In this document: positions 55,449 to 64,000 of the stretch, one piece after another
Layout: the number at the start of each line of letters is the position of its first letter
How positions within the stretch are numbered: the first letter of the stretch is position 1
From: Pseudoalteromonas viridis
GTDB taxonomy: Bacteria > Pseudomonadota > Gammaproteobacteria > Enterobacterales > Alteromonadaceae
Direction of reading: 5' to 3'
Assembly (NCBI RefSeq): GCF_017742995.1
Contig: NZ_CP072425.1
Location: forward strand, 1,984,001 to 2,048,000
Length of the DNA: 64,000 nucleotides
Program-made: the position numbers and the translations under genes
The notes under the pieces: generated by a model
What the model was told of the DNA's origin: nothing
Database searches by the model: none
Seen by the model: only the letters and a program-made list of their open reading frames with translations

Positions 55449-58295
55449 TTACAGGCTTTCGATTTTCGCTTTTTGCTCAAGCAACTTAGCTTTGGCATCG
55501 CTGTACTCGGCCAGTTTTGCTTTTTCTTTGTCGAGTACCGCCGCTGGGGCGTTGTTGACGAACTTCTCGTTTGCCAGCTTTTTCTCAACCTGTGCCAGAC
55601 CTTTTTCTGCTTTTTCAAGCTGCTTGGCGATACGCGCCATTTCGGCTTCGACGTCAATCAGGCCCGCCATTGGGATCATGATCTCCAAATCGCCGATAAA
55701 GGCAGTTGCCGATGCCGGCGCATCGTCTTTGCTTGCCAGTACCTTGATGTCTTCCAGTTTAGCCAGTGAACTCAGGAAGGCCTGGTTGTCGTCGAGACGA
55801 CGCTGATCTTGCTCAGACACATTGGCCAGTAATACACCAAGCGGTTTGCTTGGGCTGATGTCCATTTCACCACGGATGTTACGAATAGCCAGGATGAACT
55901 GCTTAACCCACTCCAGGTCTTCCATCGCTTGTGTGTCTACCTGCGACGCATCAAACTGCGGGAAGCTCTGTAGCATGATGGTGTTGGCTTCGATCCCAGC
56001 CAGCGGTGCAACACGCTGCCAGATGGTTTCTGTGATGTAAGGCATTAGCGGGTGCATTACGCGCAGCAGACCTTCCAGAACCGTGATCAGGGTATGACGT
56101 GTACCGCGTTGTTGCGCTTCGTTGCCCTTGAACAGAATTGGCTTGGTCAGCTCCAGATACCAGTCACAGAACTGGTTCCAGGTGAACTCATAAATGGTGT
56201 TCGCTGCCAGGTCAAAGCGGTAGTTGTCCAGGTGCTCACTGAAGGTTTTCACTGTGTTCTGGAACTGGCCCAAAATCCAGCGATCGGCCAGAGACACCTG
56301 CATCTCGCCACCGTTGAAGCCACAATCCTGCTCTTCGGTGTTCATCAGCACGTAACGGCTGGCGTTCCACAGCTTGTTACAGAAGTTACGATACCCTTCC
56401 AGACGGTTCATATCCCAGTTGATATCACGACCGGTTGAGGCCATGGCAGCCAGGGTAAAGCGCAGCGCATCGGTACCGTGCGCTTCAATACCATCGGCAA
56501 AGGTCTTGCGGGTGTTCTTTTCAATTTTAGCGGCCAGTTGTGGCTGCATCATGTTACCGGTACGTTTTTGAACCAGGCTTTCCAGATCGATACCATCGAT
56601 CATATCCAGTGGATCCAGTACGTTACCTTTCGACTTTGACATCTTGTCGCCATTTTCGTCGCGGATCAGACCGGTCACGTAAACGGTTTTGAATGGTACC
56701 TGAGGTTTGCCTTGATCGTCTTTCACAAAGTGCAGTGTCATCATGATCATACGGGCAACCCAGAAGAAAATGATGTCGAAACCGGTTACCAGCGTGTCTG
56801 ACGGGTGGAACATTTTCAAATCGTCGGTATTCTCAGGCCAGCCTTGCGTTGAGAAGGTCCACAGGGCAGAAGAGAACCAAGTGTCCAGTACGTCATCGTC
56901 CTGGCTCAGCACCACGTCGTCTGCCAGGTTGTTGTCGCGGCGCACTTCGGCTTCGTCGCGGCCAACGTACACATTGCCTTCATTGTCGTACCAGGCCGGA
57001 ATACGGTGTCCCCACCATAGCTGACGAGAAATACACCAGTCCTGAATGTCACGCATCCAGGAGAAGTACATGTTTTCGTACTGTTTAGGCACAAACTGAA
57101 TGTCACCGTCTTCTACTGCTTTGATTGCGGGCTCAGCCAGTGGCGCAACGCGCACATACCATTGGTCAGTCAGCAGTGGCTCGATGACGACACCAGAGCG
57201 GTCGCCGTATGGCACGGTCAGGCTGTGGTCATCGATTTTTTCCAGCAGGCCAGCTTGCTCAAACTCTTCAACAATCAGTTTACGGGCATCGAAACGGTCA
57301 AGACCGTGGAAGCGCTCTGGTAATGGTGCGTCCAGCTCCAGTGGCTTACCATCAAAGGTGAAGGTTTCGCCTTCACTTAAGATTGCTGCATCTTTGTTGA
57401 AAACGTTGATCATAGGCAGCTGGTGACGCTTACCAACTTCGTTATCGTTGAAGTCGTGGGCCGGCGTGATTTTTACACAGCCAGTGCCTTTTTCCATATC
57501 GGCGTGCTCATCGGCAACGATAGGAATACGGCGGTTGACGATTGGCAATAAGATCTCTTTGCCGATCAGGTCCTGATAACGCTCATCATCCGGGTTGACT
57601 GCCACACCGGTATCACCCAGCATGGTTTCCGGACGCGTTGTTGCAACGACTATGTAGTCTTTACCATCTTTGGTTTTAACGCCATCGGCCAGCGGGTAGC
57701 GCAGGTTCCACATGTGGCCCTGCTTGTCTTTGTTTTCTACTTCCAGATCAGAAATCGCAGTGTGCAGTTTCGGATCCCAGTTCACCAGACGCTTGCCACG
57801 GTAGATAAGATCGTCTTTATACAGACGCACAAATACTTCTTTAACCGCTTCAGACAGGCCGTCGTCCATGGTAAAGCGCTCACGATCCCAGTCTACTGAG
57901 GCGCCAAGGCGACGTAGCTGTTTTGTGATGGTGCCACCCGACTCGTTTTTCCACTGCCAGATGCGGTCGATGAATTCTTCGCGGCCCAAATCATGACGGG
58001 TTTTGCCTTCTTCGGCTGCCAGTTTACGCTCAACCACCATTTGGGTTGCGATACCGGCGTGGTCCGTTCCTACCTGCCATAAAGTATTTTTGCCCTGCAT
58101 ACGCTGGTAGCGGATCAGGGTGTCCATGATGGTGTCCTGGAAAGCGTGGCCCATGTGCAGGCTACCCGTGACATTCGGTGGCGGGATCATGATCGAATAG
58201 GCATCGCCCTGACCTGATGGCTTAAAGTAGCCATTCTCTTCCCAGCCTTGGTACAAAGACTGTTCGATATCTTGCGGATTATAGGTTTTATCCAT
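55449..58295 (-). CDS. valS: Valyl-tRNA synthetase
   Basis: 948 residues, full length for the family. Class I motifs are [15 protein letters not shown] (HIGH as HMGH) and [13 protein letters not shown] (KMSKS). [13 protein letters not shown] and the [15 protein letters not shown] block are typical of ValS. The editing domain includes [15 protein letters not shown]. The C-terminal coiled coil ([20 protein letters not shown] onwards) binds tRNA. It charges tRNA-Val and hydrolyses mischarged threonine. It follows holC by 23 bases, so the two are probably one transcript. Confidence 0.98.
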   Translation of the reverse strand: MDKTYNPQDIEQSLYQGWEENGYFKPSGQGDAYSIMIPPPNVTGSLHMGHAFQDTIMDTLIRYQRMQGKNTLWQVGTDHAGIATQMVVERKLAAEEGKTRHDLGREEFIDRIWQWKNESGGTITKQLRRLGASVDWDRERFTMDDGLSEAVKEVFVRLYKDDLIYRGKRLVNWDPKLHTAISDLEVENKDKQGHMWNLRYPLADGVKTKDGKDYIVVATTRPETMLGDTGVAVNPDDERYQDLIGKEILLPIVNRRIPIVADEHADMEKGTGCVKITPAHDFNDNEVGKRHQLPMINVFNKDAAILSEGETFTFDGKPLELDAPLPERFHGLDRFDARKLIVEEFEQAGLLEKIDDHSLTVPYGDRSGVVIEPLLTDQWYVRVAPLAEPAIKAVEDGDIQFVPKQYENMYFSWMRDIQDWCISRQLWWGHRIPAWYDNEGNVYVGRDEAEVRRDNNLADDVVLSQDDDVLDTWFSSALWTFSTQGWPENTDDLKMFHPSDTLVTGFDIIFFWVARMIMMTLHFVKDDQGKPQVPFKTVYVTGLIRDENGDKMSKSKGNVLDPLDMIDGIDLESLVQKRTGNMMQPQLAAKIEKNTRKTFADGIEAHGTDALRFTLAAMASTGRDINWDMNRLEGYRNFCNKLWNASRYVLMNTEEQDCGFNGGEMQVSLADRWILGQFQNTVKTFSEHLDNYRFDLAANTIYEFTWNQFCDWYLELTKPILFKGNEAQQRGTRHTLITVLEGLLRVMHPLMPYITETIWQRVAPLAGIEANTIMLQSFPQFDASQVDTQAMEDLEWVKQFILAIRNIRGEMDISPSKPLGVLLANVSEQDQRRLDDNQAFLSSLAKLEDIKVLASKDDAPASATAFIGDLEIMIPMAGLIDVEAEMARIAKQLEKAEKGLAQVEKKLANEKFVNNAPAAVLDKEKAKLAEYSDAKAKLLEQKAKIESL

Positions 58296-58318
58296 TACAC
58301 AGAACCTTAAAAAATACT

Positions 58319-58765
58319 TTAGTTGTCAATTTCTTTGGTTGAAATTTCAGCGCCGAGCTGACGCAGTTGCATGAACCGCTGGCGTGCCGCGTGTTTGGCA
58401 TTGCTTTCAACCGGCACAAAATCATAGATCTTGTCGAATCGGCGCACAAAATCCGGCAGCTGTTGTGCCAGATTAATTAAAATGGTGCGTCTGCCAACGG
58501 GTGGCATTTGGCCGATCTCGACCGGTGCGCCCCCTTTGGGGCCTTCGCCTTGCAGGTTATGAGGTACAAAACTGTCGGCCTCAAAACACCACAAGTGCTC
58601 GTCAACCGCATGGGCATCTTCAACGCTGTCTACGTAAATAAAGACACGTTGTCCGGCGCGATACAGCTTAGCGGCGCTGCGTGCGGCGAGATCAAAATGA
58701 GCCGGCACTGGTTTGCCCGGCTCATTATCTTGCTTTAATACAAAAAAGCGTGCGTTGATGGTCAT
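58319..58765 (-). CDS. holC: DNA polymerase III chi subunit
   Basis: 148 residues; [15 protein letters not shown] at the start, [34 protein letters not shown] and [20 protein letters not shown] are chi signatures. HolC links the clamp loader (through psi) to single-stranded binding protein at the replication fork. The order pepA-holC-valS is classical in gammaproteobacteria. holC and valS are likely co-transcribed, while pepA is separated from them by a strong hairpin. Confidence 0.95.
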   Translation of the reverse strand: MTINARFFVLKQDNEPGKPVPAHFDLAARSAAKLYRAGQRVFIYVDSVEDAHAVDEHLWCFEADSFVPHNLQGEGPKGGAPVEIGQMPPVGRRTILINLAQQLPDFVRRFDKIYDFVPVESNAKHAARQRFMQLRQLGAEISTKEIDN

Positions 58766-58838
58766 GACATGTGGTTTTCTAGCTAGCGAAACGCCCTGTC
58801 ATAGCGGGTAAATCAGCATCTGACACAGCGTTCAAAAT

Positions 58839-58870
58839 AAAGCCGCATTCTGACACAGAATGCGGCTTTC
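58839..58870. terminator. Hairpin terminator between pepA and holC
   Basis: AAAGCCGCATTCTG and CAGAATGCGGCTTT pair around ACA. The position suggests that pepA transcription stops here and that holC-valS has a separate promoter. Confidence 0.9.
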
Positions 58871-58912
58871 ATCAATCAACGTGGTGCGCGACATCGTGTG
58901 CCGCGTCGGGAA

Positions 58913-60424
58913 TTAATCCTGAGGTTGCTCGGTCACGTCAGCACGGTTAAGCAGGTATTGCATTAACATAGGCACCGGACGACCGGTTGCACCTTTATTG
59001 GCACCACTGCGCCAGGCTGTACCTGCGATATCCAGGTGTGCCCAGTTGTACTTCTTAGTGAACTTAGACAAGAAGCAAGCGGCAGTGATAGTACCGGCTG
59101 CGCGTCCACCCAGGTTGGTGAAATCGGCAAACGGGCTCTTCAGCTGTTCCTGATAATCATCCCACAAAGGCAGCTGCCATGCACGGTCACCACTTTGCTC
59201 AGACGCTTTTAACAGGTCATGGGCCAGCGGGTTGTGATTCGACAATAAACCCGTTGCGTGATGACCCAGCGCGATAATGCAGGCACCGGTCAGGGTTGCG
59301 ACATCCACCACCACTTCCGGCTCAAACGCTTCTACGTAGGTCAGTGCATCACACAATACCAGGCGGCCTTCCGCATCGGTATTGAGTACTTCGACGGTTT
59401 GCCCTGACATAGTAGTCAGGATGTCACCCGGACGGTAAGCATTGCTGCCCGGCATGTTTTCACAGCCAGCCAGTACACCAATCACGTTGAGCGGCAGCTG
59501 CATTTGTACTACGGCACGCATCAGGCCCAACACGCCCGCGGCACCACCCATGTCGTATTTCATTTCATCCATGCCTTCGCCTGGCTTGATAGAAATACCG
59601 CCGGAATCAAATGTCAGGCCTTTACCCACAAACACAATTGGCGCTTGCTTTTGCGGCGCGCCGTTATAGTGGATCACCGACATCACGGATTCGTTGGCAC
59701 TGCCTCGGCCAACCGCCAGGTAAGAGTGCATACCCAGCTCTTCCATTTCTTTTTCGCCAACCAGGTTAACCGTGACGTTGTCGAACTCATCGGCCAGTGC
59801 CTGCGCCTGCTCACCTAAGTAGCGTGGGTTGCAGATATTGGGCGGCATGTTGGCAACGTCTTTACATAAAGTTGCGCCTGCTGCGATGGCCAGGCCATGC
59901 TCAATGGCGCTTTCACCAATGGGCAGCTCGCGACGCGTTGGGACGTTAAAAACGATTTTACGCAGCGGACGACGCGCTTCGCTCTTTTTGCTCTTCAGCT
60001 GGTTGAAGGTGTAGAGGCTGTCCTGGGTGGTTTCGACTGCCTGACGCACTTTCCAGTAAGTATCGCGCCCTTTAACATGTTGCTCAGTTAAAAAGCACAC
60101 GGCTTCCATTGAGCCGGTATCATTTAGGGTGCTGATGGTTTTGTCGATGATCTGTTTGTATTGTTTATCGTCGAGCTCGCGCTCTTTACCACAGCCAACA
60201 AGTAGCACACGTTCACTCAACACGTTTGGTACATGATGCAGTAAAAGCACCTGGCCGGGTTTACCTTCGAGGTCACCGCGGCGCAGCAGATTAGAAATAT
60301 ACCCTTCGCTGATTTTATCCAGCTGCTCCCCGACGGGTGAAAGGCGGCGTGGTTCGTATACGCCAACAACAATACACGCACTGCGTTGTTTTTCTGGGCT
60401 ACCACTTTTTACGCTGAATTCCAT
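58913..60424 (-). CDS. pepA: Leucyl aminopeptidase (cytosol aminopeptidase PepA)
   Basis: 503 residues. The M17 active site is seen as [33 protein letters not shown] and the signature [16 protein letters not shown]. Two divalent metals are bound by the Lys, Asp and Glu residues in these blocks. It removes N-terminal residues from peptides; in E. coli PepA is also a DNA-binding protein needed for Xer recombination. It is divergent from lptF over 231 bases. Confidence 0.97.
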   Translation of the reverse strand: MEFSVKSGSPEKQRSACIVVGVYEPRRLSPVGEQLDKISEGYISNLLRRGDLEGKPGQVLLLHHVPNVLSERVLLVGCGKERELDDKQYKQIIDKTISTLNDTGSMEAVCFLTEQHVKGRDTYWKVRQAVETTQDSLYTFNQLKSKKSEARRPLRKIVFNVPTRRELPIGESAIEHGLAIAAGATLCKDVANMPPNICNPRYLGEQAQALADEFDNVTVNLVGEKEMEELGMHSYLAVGRGSANESVMSVIHYNGAPQKQAPIVFVGKGLTFDSGGISIKPGEGMDEMKYDMGGAAGVLGLMRAVVQMQLPLNVIGVLAGCENMPGSNAYRPGDILTTMSGQTVEVLNTDAEGRLVLCDALTYVEAFEPEVVVDVATLTGACIIALGHHATGLLSNHNPLAHDLLKASEQSGDRAWQLPLWDDYQEQLKSPFADFTNLGGRAAGTITAACFLSKFTKKYNWAHLDIAGTAWRSGANKGATGRPVPMLMQYLLNRADVTEQPQD

Positions 60425-60655
60425 TGCGACTCCTGAGTCAATGTGCTGTCTTTTTTGAACTTTTTATGCCTCAGCCACTCCATTTATGGGTGCTGAACTA
60501 AAAAACGGCCAACTGACGCGCGCATTTGGCGCTTTAGCCGGTTGCTTTAGTAGGATATTTGGATCCGATGGCATATAATAAAGTGATTAAAATAACCAGT
60601 TTACTCAAAATTTCCCACTATTCCAGTGAAATGAGACGTTTTATAGGGGCGGACA

Positions 60656-61768
60656 TTGCTTATTTTTCGATACCTGACTGCTGAGATTTTAAAATCTCAG
60701 GTCGCCGTTTTTATGACCCTTATGACCATATTCATCTCGCAGAAGTTTGTCCGGATCCTGGCGGAAGCCTCAGGTGGCAGTATTCCCGGTAAACTTGTTA
60801 TGTCTTTCCTTGCCCTGAACTTGCCTAAACTGGCGGTTTATATCCTGCCATTAAGTTTATTTTTGGGGATCATTCTTGCCTACAGCAGGGTCTATGCCGA
60901 CAGCGAAATGACGGTGCTCAAAGCCTGCGGCGTCAGCGAGTGGTATGTCGTGCGGGTCACCTTAGTGTCTAGCTTTGTGATTGCACTGATGGCGGCCGCG
61001 TTGAGCTTGTATGTGGCGCCCTGGGCAGGTGAAAAAGAAAACCAGCTGCGTGAGCAAGCCAATGCTGAGTCCGGGCTTAGTCAAATTCGCGCCGGGCGGT
61101 TTCAGCAAACCGGCAACGAAAAAGCCGTGGTGTTTGTTCACAACACCAGTGATCAGGGTAAAGAGCTCAATCGCGTGTTTGTTGCCCAGTTGCCGGATCG
61201 TGAGTCAAACCAGGCTGCGCGTATTGTATTTGCTCAGAAGGGCCGGGTGGTTGAAGAAGGCACCGGCGAGCAGCAACTGGTGCTTAGCGATGGTAAGCGA
61301 TTTGAAACCGATGGCTTTAGTCAGGCCCTGAATAAGACCGAATTTAGCAGCTATCAGGTGCAGATCCGTGAGCAGGAAATCGAACAGAGGCGTCGTAAGC
61401 TCGAAGATTTACCGTCGTCCAGCTTGCTGCAAATGGGAACGCCAGAAGCCATTGCCCAGTTCCAGCTGCGCTTATCTGTGCCTATTTCGATTATTTTGCT
61501 GACCTTGCTGGCGGTGCCGCTCAGTGTGGTGAACCCCAGACAGGGGAAATTTGCCAAACTGGTGCCTGCCATTTGTATTTATCTGGGTTATTTTATCCTG
61601 CTTAATGCCGGTAAATACCTGGTAGCAGAGGGCAAAGTACCGACTTCGGTCGGGCTGTGGTGGATCCACTTGTGTGTGTTGTTTATTGGGGCCTATCTGA
61701 TTGCCAAGGGTCGACCCTTTGGGGTATGGGTGCGCTCTATGTTGTTAAAGCGGGAGCCACAACAATGA
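60656..61768 (+). CDS. lptF: Lipopolysaccharide export permease LptF
   Basis: 370 residues from a TTG at 60656 (reads LIFRYLTAEILKSQVAVFMT, matching the family start). Transmembrane helices are at the N-terminus (VFMTLMTIFIS, LPKLAVYILPLSLFLGIILA) and C-terminus, with a periplasmic beta-jellyroll of about 140 residues between (GLSQIRAGRFQQTGNEKAVV). RVYADSEMTVLKACGVSEW is the coupling-helix region contacting LptB. With LptG and the ATPase LptB2 it lifts LPS from the inner membrane. lptG overlaps its stop codon. Confidence 0.95.
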   Translation: MLIFRYLTAEILKSQVAVFMTLMTIFISQKFVRILAEASGGSIPGKLVMSFLALNLPKLAVYILPLSLFLGIILAYSRVYADSEMTVLKACGVSEWYVVRVTLVSSFVIALMAAALSLYVAPWAGEKENQLREQANAESGLSQIRAGRFQQTGNEKAVVFVHNTSDQGKELNRVFVAQLPDRESNQAARIVFAQKGRVVEEGTGEQQLVLSDGKRFETDGFSQALNKTEFSSYQVQIREQEIEQRRRKLEDLPSSSLLQMGTPEAIAQFQLRLSVPISIILLTLLAVPLSVVNPRQGKFAKLVPAICIYLGYFILLNAGKYLVAEGKVPTSVGLWWIHLCVLFIGAYLIAKGRPFGVWVRSMLLKREPQQ

Positions 61769-62835
61769 TGAAAACGCTGGACTGGTATCTCGGGCGCAGC
61801 ATCTTTCAAACGACTGGCTTTGCGCTACTGGTGTTCGTGGGGATTAATACCTTAATTAAGTTTATTGAGCAGCTGCGTTCAGTGGGCCGTGGTACTTATG
61901 AAGTGATGGACGCCTTGCTGTTCACTTTGTACAGCATGCCCAGTGATATTGTGGTGTTCTTTCCGATGGCTGCGTTGATTGGCGGCTTAACAGGTCTGGG
62001 CGCATTGGCTTCCAGTAGTGAGCTGGTAGTGATGCAGGCGGCGGGCATGTCGCGGTTGCAGATCATCGGCTCGGTGATGAAGTCGGCCATTGTATTAGCT
62101 CTGTGTATGATGGCACTGGGCGAGTGGGGGGCTCCACAGGCAGAGCAAACCGCTAAACAGCTGCGTAATCAGGCAATTAATGGCGGTGAGGTATTTGAAG
62201 CGCAGCAGGGCGTATGGGCCAAAGATGGCAGTAATTTCATTAATATCGCCAATATCGAGAAGTCCGGCAACCTGCAAAGTGTCAATATTTATCACTTTGG
62301 TGATGATCTGAATCTGGTGAAGATCACCCGGGCTAAGTCGGGTGTTGTCACAGATGAGGGCTGGCAGCTGCGAGCCATTGAAGAAGTGATCATCGAAGAA
62401 GAGCAGATCCGCACGCAGTACGCGCAAACTCTTAACTATGTTTCTCAGCTGACGCTGGACCGACTGGATGTTGCTTCCGTTGAGCCAGATGCGCTGTCCT
62501 TCTCTGGCCTGTGGTCGTATTTACAGTATCTGGAGCAAAATGAGCAGGATACCAGTAACTATGAACTGGCGCTGTGGCGCAAAGTCATGCAGCCGCTGAC
62601 CATTGCCGTAATGCTGCTGGTTGCCCTGTCGTTTATCTTCGGGCCGCTGCGTTCGGTCAGTATGGGCGCACGGATTATTATGGGTGTGATCACTGGGCTT
62701 ATTTTCCACCTCAGCAATGAGATTTTTGGTCCGATTGTGATGGTGTATGAGATCCCACCTGTAGTGGGCGCGGTGATGCCCAGTGTGTTATTTACCGCGA
62801 CGGCGTTTTACCTGCTTAATCGCCAGCGTGGTTAG
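61765..62835 (+). CDS. lptG: Lipopolysaccharide export permease LptG
   Basis: 356 residues from ATG 61765, or 355 from ATG 61768; the first overlaps the lptF stop as ATGA, indicating translational coupling. It starts MMKTLDWYLGRSIFQTTGFA. Conserved parts are FFPMAALIGGLTGLGALASS, SELVVMQAAGMSRLQ (coupling helix with the LptB contact) and a periplasmic jellyroll, then three C-terminal helices with GARIIMGVITGLIFHLSNEI. It forms the LptB2FG transporter with LptF. A strong terminator follows. Confidence 0.96.
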   Translation: MMKTLDWYLGRSIFQTTGFALLVFVGINTLIKFIEQLRSVGRGTYEVMDALLFTLYSMPSDIVVFFPMAALIGGLTGLGALASSSELVVMQAAGMSRLQIIGSVMKSAIVLALCMMALGEWGAPQAEQTAKQLRNQAINGGEVFEAQQGVWAKDGSNFINIANIEKSGNLQSVNIYHFGDDLNLVKITRAKSGVVTDEGWQLRAIEEVIIEEEQIRTQYAQTLNYVSQLTLDRLDVASVEPDALSFSGLWSYLQYLEQNEQDTSNYELALWRKVMQPLTIAVMLLVALSFIFGPLRSVSMGARIIMGVITGLIFHLSNEIFGPIVMVYEIPPVVGAVMPSVLFTATAFYLLNRQRG

Positions 62836-62851
62836 CAAAGAGAATAAATAC

Positions 62852-62881
62852 AAAAAAGCCTGACTCAGTCAGGCTTTTTTG
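62852..62881. terminator. Bidirectional terminator between lptG and the RDD gene
   Basis: AAAAAAGCCTGACT and AGTCAGGCTTTTTT pair around C, with A- and T-runs on the two sides. Confidence 0.93.
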
Positions 62882-62904
62882 TTGCTGTTGTTGTGCCGGG
62901 CAAG

Positions 62905-63411
62905 CTAGTCCAGACTATCGTAGATCCGTTTATTTTCTTCTTTGCTTAGTACCACGACTTCGGTGCCACAAATCATATCTTGCAGCGCACGTTTGTGTTT
63001 AAAATCAATCAGCACGAGAATATTACCCAGTCCCAGCAGCGCACATAATGCCCGTGCACTGGCTCTGGGCCAGCTGAGCAACTCGCCATCTGGCGTTTGC
63101 ACTTTCAGTCGCCAGGCGCGCATGCCTATGGTCTGGCCGCTCTTAGTCCAGAAGTAAGCAAAAAACAGCACTGAGACGGCAATCAGCACAAAACCACGGA
63201 AAAATGACAATAAAGGAGATGCCTGGATCAGCGCCGAAACGTCTTCATGGTTGCCCTGAGACAGCCAGCCTGCCGAGATAAAGCCCTCAATCACCAATAA
63301 AAATACCACCATAGACAGCATTGCAAATGCAATCACGACCAGACCATCATAGATCAGAGATGCAAGACGACGGGTTAAGCCCGCACGGGGAAACGAAGCC
63401 ATTTGGTTCAC
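62905..63411 (-). CDS. RDD-family membrane protein
   Basis: 168 residues (ATG 63402 is an alternative start). The signature RRLASLIYDGLVVIAFAMLS holds the Arg and Asp that name the RDD family. Further segments are LSFFRGFVLIAVSVLFFAYF and, after a conserved KSGQTIGMRAWRLKV, a last hydrophobic stretch ending with LVLIDFKHKRALQDMICGTE. Family members are of mostly unknown function; some act as Na+/H+ antiporters. It faces lptG convergently. Confidence 0.93.
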   Translation of the reverse strand: MNQMASFPRAGLTRRLASLIYDGLVVIAFAMLSMVVFLLVIEGFISAGWLSQGNHEDVSALIQASPLLSFFRGFVLIAVSVLFFAYFWTKSGQTIGMRAWRLKVQTPDGELLSWPRASARALCALLGLGNILVLIDFKHKRALQDMICGTEVVVLSKEENKRIYDSLD

Positions 63412-63530
63412 TCATTAAAGCCGAAATATGACCTATTCTACCTGATTTTTAATCTAACACTAAAAAACCCGGCGAGTTTTCAGCAGCTGTTCATTTACCA
63501 AGCACTTAAACGACGTTTTGTAAAAAACGC

Positions 63531-63558
63531 TTGCTACCCTCCCGCCAATTTGTATAAT
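63531..63558 (+). promoter_or_regulatory. Promoter of tRNA-Leu
   Basis: -35 TTGCTA (63531-63536) and -10 TATAAT (63553-63558), spaced by 16 bases and preceded by a T/A-rich tract TTTTGTAAAAAAC resembling an UP element. It is about 95 bases upstream of the mature tRNA 5' end. Confidence 0.7.
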
Positions 63559-63652
63559 GCTGGGCATAGAGACGAAGGCATATAAAACAAAGCCTAAGCT
63601 CAAAGTGGTTTTTCTTTATTTTCTCTAAGTTAGAAGATAAAAGAAAAATTAT

Positions 63653-63737
63653 GCCAGTGTGATGGAATTGGTAGACATGACGGATTCAAAATCCGTTGCC
63701 TTCGGGCGTGGCGGTTCAAGTCCGCCCACTGGTACCA
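63653..63737 (+). tRNA. tRNA-Leu (anticodon CAA)
   Basis: 85 nt including an encoded CCA. The acceptor stem GCCAGTG pairs with CACTGGT (one G-T pair). The D arm is in TGGAATTGGTAGACA, the anticodon loop is TTCAAAA with anticodon CAA, and the long variable arm TTGCCTTCGGGCGTG marks class II Leu. The T arm GGCGGTTCAAGTCCGCC is intact. It reads UUG codons. The gene is followed by a terminator and by tandem copies of its own 3' end. Confidence 0.96.
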
Positions 63738-63745
63738 CTTTTTAT

Positions 63746-63776
63746 AACCCTGACCGAATAGGTTAGGGTTTTTTTA
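63746..63776 (+). terminator. Terminator behind tRNA-Leu (unit 1)
   Basis: AACCCTGACC and GGTTAGGGTT pair (one G-T) around GAATA, followed by TTTTT. Confidence 0.9.
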
Positions 63777-63881
63777 TGCCTGAATTTTGATATTTATGCC
63801 GAGTGTGGTGTCGGACTTGAGCCCCACGCCGGGCGTGGCACTGATGCAAGGTACGAGTCCGCCACTGGACCCACTTTTTAT

Positions 63882-63908
63882 AACCCAGCTATTAAGCTGG
63901 GTTTTTTT
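63882..63908 (+). terminator. Terminator in repeat unit 2
   Basis: AACCCAGCT and AGCTGGGTT pair around ATTA, followed by TTTTT. The stem sequence differs from unit 1 but base pairing is kept, suggesting selection for termination. Confidence 0.88.
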
Positions 63909-64000
63909 ATGTCTGAATTTTGATATTTATGCCGAGTGTGGTGTCGGACTTGAGCCCCACGCCGGGCGTGGCACTGATGTAAGTAAAGAGTCCGCCCACT

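Larger units (their letters stand above)
63719..64000 (+). repeat. Tandem array carrying the tRNA-Leu 3' end and terminator, about 133-137 bp per unit
   Basis: The tRNA-end string TCCGCCCACT recurs at 63721, 63858 (one C missing) and 63991, giving periods of 137 and 133. Each unit has a CACTTTTTATAACCC hairpin with T-run, then a 66-base spacer (63781-63846 and 63913-63978) that is identical in both units. The spacer includes CCACGC and GCGTGG, a strong hairpin, and a reverse-complement T-arm-like string GTCGGACTTGAGCC. The array is cut by the window edge. The layout resembles the repeats behind tyrT in E. coli, which also repeat the tRNA 3' end. Confidence 0.92.

Noticed and set aside
63779..63846. 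Reverse-strand tRNA in the repeat spacer (contains GGCTCAAGTCCGAC)
   Set aside because: Only a T-arm-like string and one hairpin can be drawn; acceptor, D and anticodon arms are missing.

Overview
The window looks like a chromosomal segment of a marine gammaproteobacterium of the Pseudoalteromonas type. This is inferred from the core gene families and their order (mutS / pncC-recA; pepA-holC-valS opposite lptFG), the many exported or lipid-anchored proteins, and small MITE-like repeats. No 16S rRNA is present, so the genus is an inference. Most of the window is ordinary chromosome with short intergenic gaps and many bidirectional terminators, interrupted by a few accessory patches.

Layout. 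1-2.4 kb: DNA repair block, mutS (partial, reverse), pncC and recA with a textbook LexA-controlled promoter. 2.5-4 kb: a decayed IS66 transposase and an empty stretch. 4-10 kb: a large surface lipoprotein, a Crp/Fnr-type regulator, small membrane proteins and an exported amidohydrolase. 10-19 kb: proB, a diguanylate cyclase, a membrane-anchored glutaredoxin, gltX, an OhrR-like regulator translationally coupled to a glutathione peroxidase behind a perfect palindromic operator, LysR / iron-type alcohol dehydrogenase, cytochrome b561 and a DUF3581 protein. 19-23.5 kb: a probable acetate block (DcaP-like porin, acs, and a NarL-type response regulator resembling CrbR). 23.5-30.4 kb: purU, then an accessory cassette with a 1187-residue adenylation-carrier-alpha-oxoamine synthase fusion and a small lipocalin-like protein. 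The cassette is followed by a second, broken copy of an internal piece of purU and an orphan 474-residue protein.

30.6-36.8 kb holds what appears to be a zinc-starvation island: folE2-pyrC2, a lipid-anchored M3 metallopeptidase, a DUF1826 protein and a MerC-like membrane protein. Three near-consensus Zur boxes lie in its promoter regions (about 33.01, 35.43 and 36.80 kb). FolE2 and the variant PyrC are known stand-ins for zinc-dependent housekeeping enzymes, so the genes make sense together. A 166-bp MITE-like element sits just upstream of one box.

37-45 kb: an RTX-repeat secreted protein, an FG-GAP propeller protein and glutathione reductase, the last two each broken by a one-base indel in a homopolymer. 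Oligopeptidase A and a response regulator follow. 45.8-55.4 kb: rsmJ, a chemotaxis receptor, a lipoprotein, a GNAT-nitrilase fusion, a kexin-like protease with a small exported partner gene (layout as in the Aeromonas ASP/ORF2 chaperone pair), and a beta-lactamase-fold hydrolase. 55.4-63.4 kb: valS, holC, pepA, lptF, lptG and an RDD protein. 63.5-64 kb: tRNA-Leu(CAA), followed by tandem repeats that each carry the tRNA 3' end and a terminator. The array runs off the window edge.
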